A stretch of DNA of 64,000 nt from Enterobacter sp. Ag1 (GTDB lineage: Bacteria > Pseudomonadota > Gammaproteobacteria > Enterobacterales > Enterobacteriaceae): positions 333,082-397,081 of the forward strand of contig AKXM01000004.1 in NCBI GenBank assembly GCA_000277545.1, given 5' to 3'. Position numbers and translations under genes: made by a program. This document shows, in pieces, positions 36,269 to 45,238 of the stretch (its first letter is position 1; every line of letters starts with the position of its first letter). Under the pieces are notes generated by a model that saw only the letters and a list, made by a program, of their open reading frames with translations, searched no databases and was not told where the DNA came from.

Positions 36269-37269
36269 GCACCGTTGCAGAAGAGAGAAAAGTTCTGTTA
36301 GAAATCGCTGACCTGAAGGTGCATTTTGACATCAAAGATGGCAAACAGTGGTTCTGGCAGCCTTCCAAAACCCTGAAAGCCGTGGATGGCGTGACGCTGC
36401 GCCTGTACGAAGGGGAAACCCTCGGCGTGGTGGGCGAGTCCGGCTGCGGTAAATCGACCTTTGCCCGCGCCATCATTGGCCTGGTGAAAGCGACCGATGG
36501 CCGAGTAGCGTGGCTGGGGAAAGATCTTCTGGGCATGAAACAGGAAGAGTGGCGCGATGTGCGCAGCGATATTCAGATGATTTTCCAGGATCCTCTGGCA
36601 TCGCTGAACCCGCGTATGAACATCGGCGATATCATCGCCGAGCCGCTGCTGACCTATCATCCAAAAATGCCTAAGCAGGAAGTTCGCGACCGCGTGAAGG
36701 CGATGATGATGAAGGTCGGCCTGCTGCCAAACCTGGTCAACCGCTACCCGCATGAGTTCTCCGGCGGCCAGTGCCAGCGTATCGGTATCGCACGCGCGCT
36801 GATTCTTGAGCCAAAACTCATCATCTGTGATGAGCCGGTCTCCGCGCTGGACGTGTCCATTCAGGCGCAGGTGGTTAACCTGCTACAGAAACTGCAGCGC
36901 GAAATGGGGCTGTCGTTAATCTTCATCGCCCACGATCTCGCGGTGGTGAAGCACATCTCCGATCGCGTGCTGGTCATGTATCTGGGCCATGCAGTGGAGC
37001 TGGGCACCTACGATGAGGTGTACCACAATCCTCTGCACCCTTATACCAAAGCGCTGATGTCGGCGGTGCCGATCCCCGATCCGGATCTGGAGAAGAACAA
37101 AACTATCCAGCTGCTGGAAGGGGAGCTGCCGTCGCCCATCAATCCGCCATCAGGCTGCGTGTTCCGCACCCGCTGCCCGATTGCCGGCCCGGAATGCGCC
37201 AAAACGCGTCCGGTGCTGGAAGGCAGTTTCCGCCATGCGGTTTCCTGTCTGAAGGTTGACCCGCTATAA
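36265..37269 (+). CDS. oppF: Oligopeptide transport ATPase OppF
   Basis: A 334-residue ABC ATPase forming a heterodimer with OppD. Walker A is 'GESGCGKSTFAR' (about 58-69), signature 'FSGGQCQRIGIA' (about 163-174) and Walker B 'LIICDEPVSALD' (about 183-194). The C-terminal Cys motif is 'GCVFRTRCPIAGPECA' (about 296-311). Last gene of oppABCDF; a strong terminator lies eight bases past the stop. Confidence 0.97.
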   Translation: MSTVAEERKVLLEIADLKVHFDIKDGKQWFWQPSKTLKAVDGVTLRLYEGETLGVVGESGCGKSTFARAIIGLVKATDGRVAWLGKDLLGMKQEEWRDVRSDIQMIFQDPLASLNPRMNIGDIIAEPLLTYHPKMPKQEVRDRVKAMMMKVGLLPNLVNRYPHEFSGGQCQRIGIARALILEPKLIICDEPVSALDVSIQAQVVNLLQKLQREMGLSLIFIAHDLAVVKHISDRVLVMYLGHAVELGTYDEVYHNPLHPYTKALMSAVPIPDPDLEKNKTIQLLEGELPSPINPPSGCVFRTRCPIAGPECAKTRPVLEGSFRHAVSCLKVDPL

Positions 37270-37277
37270 TCTCGCCT

Positions 37278-37308
37278 GGGGCCAGCACCGCGCTGGCCCT
37301 TTCTTTTT
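37278..37308 (+). terminator. Terminator of oppABCDF
   Basis: GGGCCAGC-ACCGC-GCTGGCCC followed by TTTCTTTTT. The next gene starts only 12 bases later, so read-through could serve it. Confidence 0.88.
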
Positions 37309-37320
37309 GCGAGGATCACC

Positions 37321-38166
37321 GTGCCAGGCAACATTTCATCACTTCGTGCGCTGCTTTACCGCTTTCTGTTCGATCAAAATACCCGCTCAGGGCGCCGGTT
37401 CGAGGCGTTTTGCGGCCTGCTGGCGCTGCTCAGCGTGGCCGTTGTTTTTACCGAATCCAGCGTCGGGAGCGATCCCCGGCTAACCTACGGCGAATGGCAG
37501 CTGTTTATCTGGCTGGAAATCATCTTCACGCTGCTGTTCACCTGTGAATATCTGCTGCGAGTGCTAACGTGGCCGCAGCCCATCCGCTACGTGTTTAGCT
37601 TCTGGGGCATTATTGACCTGGCGACCATGCTGCCGCTGTATGTCCTGTGGCTTTGGCCTGAGTTTGCTATTCACTACTATTTTGCCTGGCGGGCAATGCG
37701 CGCCATTCGCGTGCTGCGTATCCTCAAACTTCTGCGCTACATGCCCGCGCTTAAAAGTCTGTGGCGCAGCCTGATTAACGCCAGCAATCAGCTGATCCTG
37801 TTCTATTCGTTTATTGCCATCGTAATGGTCGCGGCGGGAGCGCTGATGTACGGCATAGAAGGGAAGGCCAACGGCTTTACCAGCCTTGGCGTAGCGGTTT
37901 ACTGGGCGGTTGTAACTGTCACCACTGTCGGCTATGGCGACATTGTGCCGCATACTGCGCTGGGGCGTTTCGTGGCCTCGCTGCTGATCCTGATTGGTTA
38001 TTCGGTGATAGCCATCCCCACCGGGATTTTAACGGCGCAAATGTCGCAGGATATGCAAAGAAGGCGGTCAGTAAGGGAATGTACGCGCTGTCATCAGCAG
38101 GATCATGCCAGCAACGCGCATTACTGCAAAACCTGCGGGGAGCATCTCCCGCCCAATGAGAAGTAG
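37321..38166 (+). CDS. Six-helix voltage-gated-type potassium channel with C-terminal zinc ribbon
   Basis: A 281-residue ion channel. Hydrophobic helices S1-S4 come first; S4 is 'RAMRAIRVLRILKLLRYM' (about 128-145), with Arg every third residue as in voltage sensors. The pore loop carries the K+ filter 'TTVGYGD' (about 201-207), followed by S6. The tail holds a CX2C...CX2C zinc ribbon ('CTRCHQQ' near 254 and 'YCKTCGEH' near 271). The start is GTG with GAGGATC ahead. E. coli Kch is at a nearby locus but is longer, with an RCK domain; this is a different, KvAP/Kv-like type. Gating is inferred. Confidence 0.85.
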   Translation: MPGNISSLRALLYRFLFDQNTRSGRRFEAFCGLLALLSVAVVFTESSVGSDPRLTYGEWQLFIWLEIIFTLLFTCEYLLRVLTWPQPIRYVFSFWGIIDLATMLPLYVLWLWPEFAIHYYFAWRAMRAIRVLRILKLLRYMPALKSLWRSLINASNQLILFYSFIAIVMVAAGALMYGIEGKANGFTSLGVAVYWAVVTVTTVGYGDIVPHTALGRFVASLLILIGYSVIAIPTGILTAQMSQDMQRRRSVRECTRCHQQDHASNAHYCKTCGEHLPPNEK

Positions 38167-38171
38167 TCACA

Positions 38172-38191
38172 GCGCGGCCTGAGGGCCGCGC
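38172..38191. terminator. Hairpin between convergent channel gene and yciU
   Basis: Perfect stem GCGCGGCC-TGAG-GGCCGCGC between two convergent stops (38166 and 38200). No T-run on either side, so it is a candidate rather than a sure terminator. Confidence 0.45.
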
Positions 38192-38199
38192 AGGGAGGA

Positions 38200-38541
<342 letters not shown>

Positions 38542-38566
38542 TTATCGAGTGCTGATGCGCCACGTT

Positions 38567-40027
38567 TTACAGCAACGGACTAAAGAAGTAAAACAGTCGC
38601 TCGGTCATTCGCTGCCAGAGCGGGCGTTTTAACCATAAATGCGCGTCCAGCAGCCGCGAGCGTGAGATATAGTCGTCCTGCACCGCAGCTAAATCACCGG
38701 CAAAACCTTCATCATCGATGACCAGCGTAATCTCAAAATTCAGCCACAGGCTGCGCATGTCCAGGTTAACCGTGCCGACCAGGCTGAGTTGCCCATCGAC
38801 CAGCACGCTTTTGGTGTGCAGCAGCCCGCCTTCAAACTGGTAAATTTTCACGCCAGCGGCAAGCAGTTCAGTGAAGAACGCGCGGCTTGCCCAGCCCACC
38901 AGTAAAGAATCGTTTTTACGCGGCACGATGATACTCACGTCCACGCCGCGCTGCGCTGCCGTGCAAATGGCGTGGAGCAAATCATCGCTCGGTACGAAGT
39001 AGGGGGTCGTCATGATCAGGTATTCACGTGCGGCATAAACGGAGGTCAGCAACGCCTGATGAATCAGATCTTCCGGGAACCCTGGCCCTGAAGCGATAGT
39101 ATGAATGGTGTGGCCGCTGGCCTCTTCGAACGGCATGATATTCTCATCCGGCGGCGGCGGAAGAATACGTTTCCCGGTCTCTATCTCCCAGTCGCAGGAG
39201 TATACGATGCCCATTGCGGTGGCGACCGGGCCTTCCATACGCGCCATCAAATCGACCCACTGACCCACATTCGCATCCTGCTTGAAGAAACGGGGGTCAA
39301 CCATGTTCATGCTACCGGTATAGGCAATATAGTTATCGATCATCACCATCTTACGGTGCTGGCGCAGGTCCATTCGACGCAGGAAAACACGCATCAGGTT
39401 AACCTTCAGTGCTTCGACTACTTCGATGCCCGCGTTACGCATCATATTGGCCCACGGGCTGCGGAAGAAGGCGACGCTACCCGCGGAGTCGAGCATCAAA
39501 CGGCAATGAATGCCGCGTCGCGCTGCCGCCATCAATGATTCTGCCACCTGGTCGGCCATGCCGCCGGGTTGCCAGATATAAAACACCATCTCGATGTTAT
39601 GGCGTGCCAGTTGGATATCGCGGATCAGCGCCTGCATGGTGTCATCCGAACTGGTTAGCAGCTGGAGCTGATTGCCCTTCACGCCGGCAATCCCCTGGCG
39701 GCGCTCGCAAAGCTGGAACAGCGAGCTGGCAACCTCGCTGGTTTCTGAGGCAAAAATATGCTTACAGTTTTTCAGCTCTTTAAGCCACTTAGCGGTAGAA
39801 GGCCACATGGCGCGCGCGCGCTCTGCCCGGCGTTTACCGAGATGCAGTTCTCCCACGGAGAGATAGGCAATAATCCCGACCAGCGGCAGAATATAGATGA
39901 TCAATAGCCAGGCCATTGCCGAAGGGACGGCGCGGCGTTTCATCAATATACGCAGCGTAACGCCGGCGATAAGCAGCCAGTAGCCGAGAATGACCAGCCA
40001 GCTCACCACGGTATAGAAGGTTGTCAT
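38567..40027 (-). CDS. clsA: Cardiolipin synthase A
   Basis: A 486-residue phospholipase D superfamily enzyme, identical in length to E. coli ClsA. Two N-terminal membrane helices (about 5-60) are followed by two HKD motifs: '[18 protein letters not shown]' (about 224) and '[18 protein letters not shown]' (about 404). It joins two phosphatidylglycerols into cardiolipin plus glycerol at the inner membrane. Conserved neighbour of yciU and yciY. Confidence 0.97.
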   Translation of the reverse strand: MTTFYTVVSWLVILGYWLLIAGVTLRILMKRRAVPSAMAWLLIIYILPLVGIIAYLSVGELHLGKRRAERARAMWPSTAKWLKELKNCKHIFASETSEVASSLFQLCERRQGIAGVKGNQLQLLTSSDDTMQALIRDIQLARHNIEMVFYIWQPGGMADQVAESLMAAARRGIHCRLMLDSAGSVAFFRSPWANMMRNAGIEVVEALKVNLMRVFLRRMDLRQHRKMVMIDNYIAYTGSMNMVDPRFFKQDANVGQWVDLMARMEGPVATAMGIVYSCDWEIETGKRILPPPPDENIMPFEEASGHTIHTIASGPGFPEDLIHQALLTSVYAAREYLIMTTPYFVPSDDLLHAICTAAQRGVDVSIIVPRKNDSLLVGWASRAFFTELLAAGVKIYQFEGGLLHTKSVLVDGQLSLVGTVNLDMRSLWLNFEITLVIDDEGFAGDLAAVQDDYISRSRLLDAHLWLKRPLWQRMTERLFYFFSPLL

Positions 40028-40173
40028 GCCTTAAAAATCCTTTTGAAACCGAAGAGTTGAGAGTGTACGCAGAACTTTCACTGCTTAACACTAAAAGTAT
40101 ACGCAAAACGGATGGTTTGCCCGGCAGAAGGTTCTATAATGGCGCGTCTTTTTTAGGAAATTGAGTCGTAGAC

Positions 40174-40353
40174 ATGAGACGTAGCAGAACGGAAGTTGGG
40201 CGTTGGCGTATGCAGCGTCAAACGCAGAAGCGCAGGGCGCGTTGGCTGGAAAGCCAGTCACGGCGCAATATGCGCATTCATGCTATTCGTAAGTGCCTGG
40301 TTAACCAGCAGCGTAATTCATTGCTGTTTGCCATCCACGATCGCTGGGCATAA
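40174..40353 (+). CDS. yciY: Small basic protein YciY
   Basis: A 59-residue frame, beginning MRRSRTEVGRWRMQRQ and ending LLFAIHDRWA, clearly the E. coli YciY family. It is very rich in Arg (about a quarter of residues). A weak AGGAAATTGAG site lies ahead. The gene is divergent from clsA. Function unknown. Confidence 0.88.
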   Translation: MRRSRTEVGRWRMQRQTQKRRARWLESQSRRNMRIHAIRKCLVNQQRNSLLFAIHDRWA

Positions 40354-40358
40354 GATCC

Positions 40359-40378
40359 GGGCACCGCGTGCGGTGCCC
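40359..40378 (+). terminator. Hairpin after yciY
   Basis: GGGCACCG-CGTG-CGGTGCCC, six bases past the yciY stop, followed by ATTAAATCC, so only a weak T-tract. Confidence 0.5.
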
Positions 40379-40532
40379 ATTAAATCCATTAGGAAATAAA
40401 CCTTCCCTTTACCCTGAATTTATATTTCCAAAGGGCGGAAGTTTGTTTTTAAAATGATCGCGATCATCATTTTAATTAAAATGGACGGCATAATTCACGG
40501 AATTTTCTTACCTTGACAGGGTGCCGCAATAA

Positions 40533-42062
40533 GTGATTAGCGATTTAATTAAAAAGGATTTTTCTTATACCAGGAGAATAAATTTTCTGTTTGTCATTAT
40601 TCTTGCCGTGCTGGTGATGTTTAGCTCGGTGCTGGCCTGGATAAACTATAATCATCAAAAAAACACGTTGGATGATGAAAACGAAGGTTTTGTTCATAAT
40701 ATTGCGATGTTCTATATCGAGCAGCTGCTGAAAACTTTAGAGAATGCATTGTGGCAAAGCGCTACCCTATTAAATAATAAAAACGTTGATACTCTGGTTA
40801 ATGCTGAAAATGAAGTTTTGGAGAAACAGCTCACAACATCTATTGCGGTGTTGCCAGCTGTTTCAGGTTATATCATTGCCACACGTGATGGAAAGTATAA
40901 TAGCATACCAAATTCCTATGTTGATAATCGTCTGGACCTGTCAGGACGAAACTGGTACGAAAGCCTCAGCGTAAAAAGTTCTTTTGTGAACTATTCGAAT
41001 ATTTATGCTAATACAGTTGATAAATCACCGGTAGTGACCATTGCCAAACTGCTGCACGACGATAAAGGCGAGCGGTACGGGATGTTCGCCATGGATCTGA
41101 ATTTGATCAATATGAGCTATCCGCTACGACAGTTGGAGAGTCCGAATCCAGGGCACTTCTCGATTGTTGACCGTCAGGGAAGAGCGGTGCTTGACGCAGA
41201 CAGCGATGCCATCGGCACGGAGGTTGTCTCGCCGGCGGTGGTGCAATGTATGACAAATGGCCTGGGTTCATTTCACGATAAAGCAAGTCACAGGCAGTAT
41301 TACTACTACTCCTTTTCAAACCCGGACTGGTTTGTTGTTTATGCTGTAAAAGACAGAATCATTGATGATGCCGTTTTATATTATATCTGGATCATTTTGG
41401 GCGGATTCGTTTTTTGCCTGACAATTTATCTATTATTATGGTTCTTTATGCATCAATCGATAAAGTCGATGGTGATTGATATTATTTCGATGATGCGTTT
41501 TGGCCGTCTGGATATGAAAGGCGGCGTCGATAAACAAATTATGCATGAAATAAACGCAAGCAGTCAGCAAATAAAAAGTGCAAAAAATGCTTCGCTAACG
41601 GATGGTCTCACAGGGTTGCTTAATCGCCGTAGCTTTGATAATGACATTAATTACCTATTAGCCCGGGAAGCACCTTTTAGTCTTGGCATCATTGATATTG
41701 ATAACTTTAAAAAAATAAACGATGACTACGGGCATCTGGTCGGTGACACGGTGCTAAAGGTCATTGCCGATATGGGCATGGGTTTACTGGACGATCGCGC
41801 CAAGCTTTATCGCTACGGTGGAGAGGAAATTGCCTTTATTTATTTTTCCGACAATCAGGTTAAAGCTATGGAAATTATGGAAGGCTGGCGTAAAGCGGTC
41901 GAAAGTAAACTCTGGCGTGAACAAGGATTAGTCGTCACCTTTAGCGGCGGTGTTTGCCCATGGCGAGGTGAGGATTATGAAGCGCTGATTGAGAAAGCCG
42001 ACAGGTTGCTCTACAAGGCGAAATCCAGCGGAAAAAATAAAGTCGTGATCTTGACCAGCTAA
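40533..42062 (+). CDS. Membrane-bound diguanylate cyclase with Cache sensor
   Basis: A 509-residue protein with GTG start. Membrane helix about 15-36, a periplasmic dCache-like sensor ('GYIIATRDGKYNSIPNS', 'LSGRNWYESL' at about 140), a second helix at about 282-305, then a GGDEF domain: 'DGLTGLLNRRSFD' (about 355), 'IIDIDNFKKINDDYGH' and the active loop 'RYGGEEIAF' (about 427-435). The loop is GGEEI rather than GGDEF/GGEEF, with both acidic residues kept, so c-di-GMP synthesis is likely. No RxxD inhibitory site is visible before it. It probably works with the EAL protein 26 bases downstream. Confidence 0.88.
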   Translation: MISDLIKKDFSYTRRINFLFVIILAVLVMFSSVLAWINYNHQKNTLDDENEGFVHNIAMFYIEQLLKTLENALWQSATLLNNKNVDTLVNAENEVLEKQLTTSIAVLPAVSGYIIATRDGKYNSIPNSYVDNRLDLSGRNWYESLSVKSSFVNYSNIYANTVDKSPVVTIAKLLHDDKGERYGMFAMDLNLINMSYPLRQLESPNPGHFSIVDRQGRAVLDADSDAIGTEVVSPAVVQCMTNGLGSFHDKASHRQYYYYSFSNPDWFVVYAVKDRIIDDAVLYYIWIILGGFVFCLTIYLLLWFFMHQSIKSMVIDIISMMRFGRLDMKGGVDKQIMHEINASSQQIKSAKNASLTDGLTGLLNRRSFDNDINYLLAREAPFSLGIIDIDNFKKINDDYGHLVGDTVLKVIADMGMGLLDDRAKLYRYGGEEIAFIYFSDNQVKAMEIMEGWRKAVESKLWREQGLVVTFSGGVCPWRGEDYEALIEKADRLLYKAKSSGKNKVVILTS

Positions 42063-42088
42063 GGAAGCCTGCCAAAAGGAGTAGTTAC

Positions 42089-42850
42089 ATGGAGAAAAGC
42101 GCTGAGTTTATCGTTAATCGGGTGATGAAGAATAACTTCGGCATGGCTTTTGAGTCGTTACTGCAGCCGATTTTCGACACATCAGGTTTTACCTGTGTCG
42201 GCGCCGAGATGCTCATTCGAGGCGTGCATCGGCGGGCACTCGTCTCCCCAGACGTGTTTATTAATCGGCTGGAAGAAAACGGAGGGATTGTGTCGCTGGG
42301 CGAACATGTTATCTCCTCGGCATTTAGCTATATGACGGACGTCATCGTGCCGCATAACGGGAGTTATTTATTGCACCTCAATCTTTCGCCAGTTCAATTG
42401 AATGATGCTGGTTTTGCCGATCGGATAGTCGAGCTGGTGGCTCAGCGTCCTGTGCCAGTGCAACGCATTGTCTTTGAGATAACCGACAACAACATTCTGC
42501 TAGATGATACCGGGCGCGAAAACGCCACTCGCCTTCGTGACGCCGGTTTTTTACTGGCGTGGGATGATATTCACAGCGTTGAACAGCTTCAAAGCAGACT
42601 GGCTCAGGTAGAAACAGACTTCGTAAAGCTCGACCGTGCCTGCTTTAGGGCCACATCCGGCGAAGAAACGCTCAATATTATACGCGGTGCTCAGGAGAAA
42701 GAGGTGGATGTTATTGCGGAAGGGGTAGAAACCTTTTCGCAGATGCAAGTGCTGTTCAATAGCAATGTCAGGCTGGCGCAAGGTTATCTTTTCTCACGGC
42801 CCCTGAACCAGGACAGTTTTCGCCAGAAGCATTTACAGCTGACAGAGTAA
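42089..42850 (+). CDS. Stand-alone EAL domain protein (c-di-GMP phosphodiesterase-like)
   Basis: A 253-residue soluble EAL domain. The signature is 'GAEMLIRGV' (about 31-39, E-x-L-x-R); 'LHLNLSPVQL' gives the Mg-binding Asn, 'VFEITDNN' the Glu, 'AWDDIHS' the Asp pair, 'DFVKLDR' the catalytic Lys and 'AEGVET' the late Glu. Loop 6, normally DFGTG, is 'DIHSV', and the EAL tripeptide is EML, so activity is plausible but not certain; relatives of this kind sometimes act as regulators. An AAGGAG site lies ahead. Cotranscribed with the cyclase. Confidence 0.82.
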   Translation: MEKSAEFIVNRVMKNNFGMAFESLLQPIFDTSGFTCVGAEMLIRGVHRRALVSPDVFINRLEENGGIVSLGEHVISSAFSYMTDVIVPHNGSYLLHLNLSPVQLNDAGFADRIVELVAQRPVPVQRIVFEITDNNILLDDTGRENATRLRDAGFLLAWDDIHSVEQLQSRLAQVETDFVKLDRACFRATSGEETLNIIRGAQEKEVDVIAEGVETFSQMQVLFNSNVRLAQGYLFSRPLNQDSFRQKHLQLTE

Positions 42851-42859
42851 CACGCTAAT

Positions 42860-42880
42860 GAGCCTGCAGCCTGCAGGCTC
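42860..42880. terminator. Perfect palindrome between the EAL gene and yciI
   Basis: GAGCCTGCAG-C-CTGCAGGCTC lies between convergent stops (42850 and 42894). It could stop or protect both transcripts; there is no T-run. Confidence 0.5.
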
Positions 42881-42893
42881 GTCTGAAGGCAAA

Positions 42894-43190
42894 TCAGAAT
42901 ACTTTCTTGTACGGTTTTACTTCAACTTTAGCGTACACGCCTGCGGCGATATACGGGTCTGCATCAGCCCAGGCTTTCGCTTCTTCCAGAGACGCAAACT
43001 CGGCAATCACCGTGGAACCGGTAAAGCCGGCGCTGCCAGGATCGTTGCTGTCAACCGCCGGCATCGGGCCTGCGGTCAGCAGACGACCTTCGTCACGCAG
43101 CACCTGAAGGCGAGCCAGGTGGGCAGGGCGAACGGACAGGCGCTTTTCCAGTGAATCGGCAATATCTTGGGCATAAATGACGTACAGCAC
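42894..43190 (-). CDS. yciI: YCII-related protein YciI
   Basis: A 98-residue protein, E. coli length, with GTG start and an AAGGAA site. It opens '[19 protein letters not shown]' and has the conserved 'RPAHLARL' (His about 22) and '[11 protein letters not shown]' with Asp (about 36) of the YCII ferredoxin-like fold. Longer in-frame readings upstream run into the promoter region. It is divergent from tonB. Biochemical role unknown. Confidence 0.92.
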   Translation of the reverse strand: MLYVIYAQDIADSLEKRLSVRPAHLARLQVLRDEGRLLTAGPMPAVDSNDPGSAGFTGSTVIAEFASLEEAKAWADADPYIAAGVYAKVEVKPYKKVF

Positions 43191-43414
43191 GGGCACACTT
43201 CCTTCTTGATGTTGGGTTGTAAACCACGGTAAGTGAACCTCGGGCAGACTGCAATTGAAAGATAAACAGGATGTTAAATCCTTGAGAAAATAGCGGGAAA
43301 CTCGCGCAGACAGCAGGAAAAAGTGCACCTTTGGGCAATGCGTTGTTGAATATGATTGTTATTTGCATTTAAAATTGTCGTCTCTTGAAAGACACTGAAA
43401 CCATTATGACGTCA

Positions 43415-44140
43415 ATGACCCTGGAATTACCTCGCCGCTTTCCGTGGCCGACTCTTCTCTCCGTCGGGATTCATGGTGCCGTTGTGGCCGGGTTGCTCTA
43501 CACCTCGGTACATCAGGTTATTGAGTCCCCAGCACCTTCGCAGCCGATCAGCGTCACGATGGTTGCGCCTGCTGATCTTGAGCCTCCTCAGCCTCAGGTT
43601 GTTCAGCCTCCGCCACAGCCGGTCGCGGAACCCGAACCGGAGCCAGAGCCGATACCCGAGCCGCCGAAAGAGGCGCCCGTTGTTATTCACAAGCCTGAGC
43701 CTAAGCCAAAACCGAAGCCTAAACCGGTGAAAAAGGTTGAGCAGCCGAAGCGAGACGTTAAGCCGGTTGAGCCTCGTCAGACTTCTCCGTTTGAAAACAA
43801 TGCGCCCGTGCAGCCTGCGCCAACGGCAGCGGCGAAACCAGCTCCTGCATCGCCTGCACCATCGGTGAACACCGGGCCGCGAGCGATCAGCCGCGACAGG
43901 CCGCAGTACCCAACGCGAGCTTTTGCATTGCGTATGGACGGCAACGTTCGCGTGAAGTTTGATGTCGATGACGATGGCCGGGTGAATAACGTTGAGATCC
44001 TCTCCGCCCAGCCTGCAAACATGTTTGAACGTGAAGTTAAGCAGGCGATGAAGAAGTGGCGCTATGAGAGCGGGAAGCCAGGGCAGGGCATTACCGTCAA
44101 CATCAAATTCCGCATTAGCGGCGGCGCAAGCATGGATTAA
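43415..44140 (+). CDS. tonB: Energy transducer TonB
   Basis: A 241-residue protein. An N-terminal signal anchor (about 9-32) includes the Ser/His face '[16 protein letters not shown]' that contacts ExbB/ExbD. A proline-rich spacer follows with Glu-Pro and Lys-Pro repeats (about 65-110), then a C-terminal beta domain ('[17 protein letters not shown]', '[14 protein letters not shown]') that binds the TonB box of receptors. The ATG at 43415 follows E. coli numbering; ATG 43406 is possible. It couples proton motive force to siderophore and B12 uptake. Confidence 0.95.
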   Translation: MTLELPRRFPWPTLLSVGIHGAVVAGLLYTSVHQVIESPAPSQPISVTMVAPADLEPPQPQVVQPPPQPVAEPEPEPEPIPEPPKEAPVVIHKPEPKPKPKPKPVKKVEQPKRDVKPVEPRQTSPFENNAPVQPAPTAAAKPAPASPAPSVNTGPRAISRDRPQYPTRAFALRMDGNVRVKFDVDDDGRVNNVEILSAQPANMFEREVKQAMKKWRYESGKPGQGITVNIKFRISGGASMD

Positions 44141-44158
44141 TAATCATCACCCACCTTT

Positions 44159-44193
44159 TAAAAAAGCCACGTATGAGAATACGTGGCTTTTTT
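44159..44193. terminator. Bidirectional terminator after tonB
   Basis: AAAAAAGCCACGTAT-GAGA-ATACGTGGCTTTTTT. In E. coli a shared terminator separates convergent tonB and yciA. Here the CDI insertion begins just right of it and yciA has moved to 56.7 kb. Confidence 0.92.
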
Positions 44194-44401
44194 ATTTCGT
44201 GACCTGTTTTGCCTAATGTTGCAGGACAATCATTGTTTAAATATTCATCAGTTAAACGATTCCAGAAAAATAATAAATGAGTTATTTCATTCCTTATCCT
44301 AAATTCAATAATCAAACTTAAGGTAAATTAACTACTAATATTAATAGGGTGTTTATTTAAGACTTTTCTTATTTATTGCTGCGCTGGCATACTAAAAGGA
44401 A

Positions 44402-45238
44402 ATGACAAAAATAGACTCTTCCTTTATGCGACATTATTATAAGGCCGCCTTTTTGTGCGTGCTTTTTTACTCCGACTTAAACTATGCTGCGCCGCTGACG
44501 CCTGCCGACCGGGACACTATTCTCCAGCAGCAGCAGGATTTGCTGTTGCAGAACAGGCAGCAGCGAGAGGAGATCCAGCGTAGCCTCCAGCCCCGACTGG
44601 CAAGCCCTGTGGCCCAACCTGACCTGGGACCCTGCTTCACCATTCGCCATATTGATATTGAAAATGCCACGCTGCTTTCCGACCCGGCCCGGAATCGCCT
44701 AATTACGCCCTATATTGATCGTTGCCTCGGCATGGCGAAGATCAATCAGCTAACCCGGGATATATCTGACTGGTATATTAGCCGCGGATATATCACCAGC
44801 CGGGCATTTTTGACCGAGCAGGATCTTTCTGGGGGAACGCTGCATATTGCCGTGCTGGAGGGCAGGCTGCAGGCTATTCGTATTGAAGGGGCTCCTTCAC
44901 GCCAGCTAAAAATGGCGTTTCCGGGACTGGAAGGGAAAATACTTAACCTGCGCGATATTGAGCAGGGGATGGAGCAAATAAACCGGTTACGCACCACGCC
45001 GGTACAAATTGAAATATTACCGGGCGAGAAGGCCGGGGAATCGATTGTCAATCTCACGGCCACGCCTGAATTTCCATTTTCCGCAGCAGTCGGGTTTGAT
45101 AACAGCGGGCAAAAAAGCACCGGCACCGGGCAGATCACCGCCTCGCTGACCGCCAATAATCCGCTTGGGCTGGCTGATAAATGGTTTATCAGCGGCGGGC
45201 ACAGCAGCAGGGAACGATCGGCGGCAGCTATATCCTGA
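44402..45238 (+). pseudogene. cdiB: Truncated CdiB/ShlB-type two-partner secretion transporter
   Basis: The frame starts with a signal peptide (about 9-29, 'FLCVLFYSDLNYA|APL') and a helix plug rich in Gln ('QQQQDLLLQNRQQREEI'), then two POTRA domains ('FTIRHIDIENATLLS' about 79, 'FLTEQDLSGGTLHIAVLEGRL' about 135, to about 220) and the first barrel strand ('NPLGLADKWFISGGHSS'). At about 45205 homology stops and the sequence becomes CdiA-like in another frame, ending at a stop. The remaining 300-odd residues of the barrel are gone, so export is not expected. AAGGA precedes the ATG. Confidence 0.88.
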
